NCBI GenBank assembly: GCA_910587945.1
Contig: CAJUNI010000017.1
Span: 1-33,669, forward strand
Reading direction: 5' to 3'
Length of the DNA stretch: 33,669 nt
From: an uncultured Parvibacter sp.
GTDB taxonomy: Bacteria > Actinomycetota > Coriobacteriia > Coriobacteriales > Eggerthellaceae
In this document: positions 32,506 through 33,669 of the stretch, in pieces
How the letters are laid out: each line of letters opens with the position of its first letter
Position numbering within the stretch: position 1 is the first letter of the stretch
Made by a program: the position numbers and the translations under genes
Notes under the pieces: model-generated
Seen by the model: only the letters and a program-made list of their open reading frames with translations
Told to the model about the DNA's origin: nothing
The model's database searches: none

Positions 32506-32985
32506 CTAGTCATTCAGTACCACACCGATTATTTCCAAAAGTATGTCGTAGTAAGCCTGTTCGTCGGCAAGCTTCTGTTTGCTCTTTCCAGCATTGAGAA
32601 CAGCGCTTGCAGCTGCATTACCAAGTTTTTGGGACATCGATCTCCCCTTGCGCCATTCTTTATTGAATTCCGACCGAGCAAATTTATTTGTCTGCTTTGA
32701 AGTACCCGTGGTAAATACAGATATAGACCCTCTACTGCCTCTCTTTTGTAAAATCATGGCTATGTTGTAGTAGTCGTATCTATGCTCGGGGTGATAGGCC
32801 ACTAAGGCCGAATGAGTCTCTCCAAGGAAGCCTCCCGCCTTAGCATCTTCGATATAGAACGAAACGGGTACGTTGTTCCGTTGAGCTAGATCTAAAATCG
32901 CCATCTTTAAATTAGTCAAGGTAACTTCATCAGCATTATCGAAGTCAACGCTTCCTACCTCTTCCGAGTCATCCAGTTTTATCAT
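32506..32985 (-). CDS. Hypothetical protein upstream of the RiPP-type genes
   Basis: A 159-residue soluble protein I do not recognise. It has no signal peptide, membrane segment or cysteine. An acidic start (IKLDDSEEVGSVDFDNADEV) is followed by a mixed alpha/beta part (ILDLAQRNNVPVSFYIED, HRYDYYNIAMILQKRG) and a basic stretch (NKEWRKGRSMSQKLGNAAA). AGAAAAGG precedes the ATG. It has the same direction as the PqqD-like gene, 76 bases upstream, and may belong to the same transcript. A binding or immunity role is possible but unsupported. Confidence 0.7.
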   Translation of the reverse strand: MIKLDDSEEVGSVDFDNADEVTLTNLKMAILDLAQRNNVPVSFYIEDAKAGGFLGETHSALVAYHPEHRYDYYNIAMILQKRGSRGSISVFTTGTSKQTNKFARSEFNKEWRKGRSMSQKLGNAAASAVLNAGKSKQKLADEQAYYDILLEIIGVVLND

Positions 32986-33038
32986 TTCACGCCTTTTCTT
33001 CAGTCTTCTTGAGCTACATACTCTTTCTTATCTCGTTC

Positions 33039-33669
33039 CTAAACCGTCCAGCCCCCGCGCATAGTTCTTCTAAACTGACCTAGATCCTCCTGCGCCGCTT
33101 CAAACCCATTATTGGCAGCAAGTTCTATGTAGTGATGGGCGAGGTTATAGTCTTGCTCGACACCTACACCGTTGGCATAAACAACACCAATGATGTAATG
33201 AGCTCTTACGTCTCCGAGCTCAACAGCTTTACAAAGAAGCTCAAAGGCTTCATCTGTCTCTGCTGGCGAAGAATAGAGTCCGTTAGGATCAAACGGATCT
33301 ACAAGACACAAGGCCAGCGCACACATCACATTTGCATTCTCGGGATTCATTGCAAGAGCCGCACGATAGTAGTCAGCCGCCATGGGCAAATTAGCAGGTA
33401 CCCCTTTTCCTGTTTCGTAAATATCACCGCAGACCATAAGGGATTCTTCATTTCCGAGCTCTGCCCCTTTTTGTGCAAAATCCAGAGCCTTTTGGTAGTC
33501 CTCCGAAACACCTTGCCCAAGTAAATAATTAAGAGCGCACTGGCCATAGGCCTCTGGCAGATTCGCTAACGCAGCTTTTTCGAAAAGACAATGGCTCTTC
33601 GCCAGATCCACCGCAACATCATCAGCTCCATCACGGTACAACTCAGCCAGCATGACATCGGCGTGGGGG
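33039..33669 (-). CDS. Sel1-repeat protein, N-terminus outside the window
   Basis: The last 210 or so residues of a protein built from Sel1-like alpha/alpha repeats. Several copies show the pattern A-x-x-G-x-x-Y-x-x-G-x-G-V with a following A-x-x-x-Y or W-like helix: YGQCALNYLLGQGVSEDYQKALDFAQKG, CGDIYETGKGVPANLPMAADYY and YIIGVVYANGVGVEQDYNLAHHY. Such repeats scaffold protein complexes. The frame stays open to the window edge, so the internal ATG at 33653 need not be the start. It lies 53 bases upstream of the hypothetical gene, same strand. Confidence 0.85.
   Translation of the reverse strand, partial: PHADVMLAELYRDGADDVAVDLAKSHCLFEKAALANLPEAYGQCALNYLLGQGVSEDYQKALDFAQKGAELGNEESLMVCGDIYETGKGVPANLPMAADYYRAALAMNPENANVMCALALCLVDPFDPNGLYSSPAETDEAFELLCKAVELGDVRAHYIIGVVYANGVGVEQDYNLAHHYIELAANNGFEAAQEDLGQFRRTMRGGWTV

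Overview
The window most resembles a chromosome segment from an anaerobic high-GC Gram-positive of the Coriobacteriia, probably Eggerthellaceae. The clues are a stand-alone actinobacterial integration host factor (mihF type), a Tat-exported molybdopterin oxidoreductase operon with its own chaperone and accessory ferredoxins, genes of the anaerobic 2-hydroxyacyl-CoA dehydratase type, and good Shine-Dalgarno sequences throughout. This placement is inference. No rRNA or tRNA genes, CRISPR arrays or insertion sequences were seen.

Layout. 288-2099: a YkvI-type transporter diverges from a MarR-family regulator. 2138-9243: a respiratory molybdoenzyme operon with a repeat-rich upstream region and a structured 5' leader. 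It encodes a Tat-exported catalytic subunit, a four-cluster ferredoxin, a DmsC-type membrane anchor, a TorD-type chaperone, and a NapG/NapH-like pair that may form a second quinol-to-ferredoxin route. 9442-13937 (minus strand): a polar amino acid ABC importer (lipoprotein, permease with an unusual exported N-terminal domain, ATPase), followed by an amidinotransferase of the glycine/inosamine type with all three catalytic residues in place. 14176-18681: housekeeping and unknown genes (mazG, mihF, a TrmH-family methyltransferase, a DUF2064 protein, a small membrane protein). 18755-22006: three genes matching the separate parts of the large acyl-CoA dehydratase/activase-like proteins. 22163-24813: apt and, convergent to it, htpG; htpG has a near-consensus promoter overlapping a CIRCE operator. 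25369-30776: a phosphoesterase, two DMT-family transporters, and small genes (PPOX-fold, YbjQ, YbaK).

30796-33669 (minus strand) is visibly more AT-rich and carries a compact RiPP-type locus. It holds a PqqD-like peptide-binding protein, a radical SAM/SPASM maturase overlapping it by one base, and 6 nt further on a 41-residue peptide gene with a strong ribosome binding site and two cysteines in its C-terminal third. A factor-independent terminator closes the unit. An unknown 159-residue protein and a Sel1-repeat protein, the latter running off the window, lie upstream in the same direction. The short peptide gene is easy to miss, and this locus is the best candidate here for an undescribed system.
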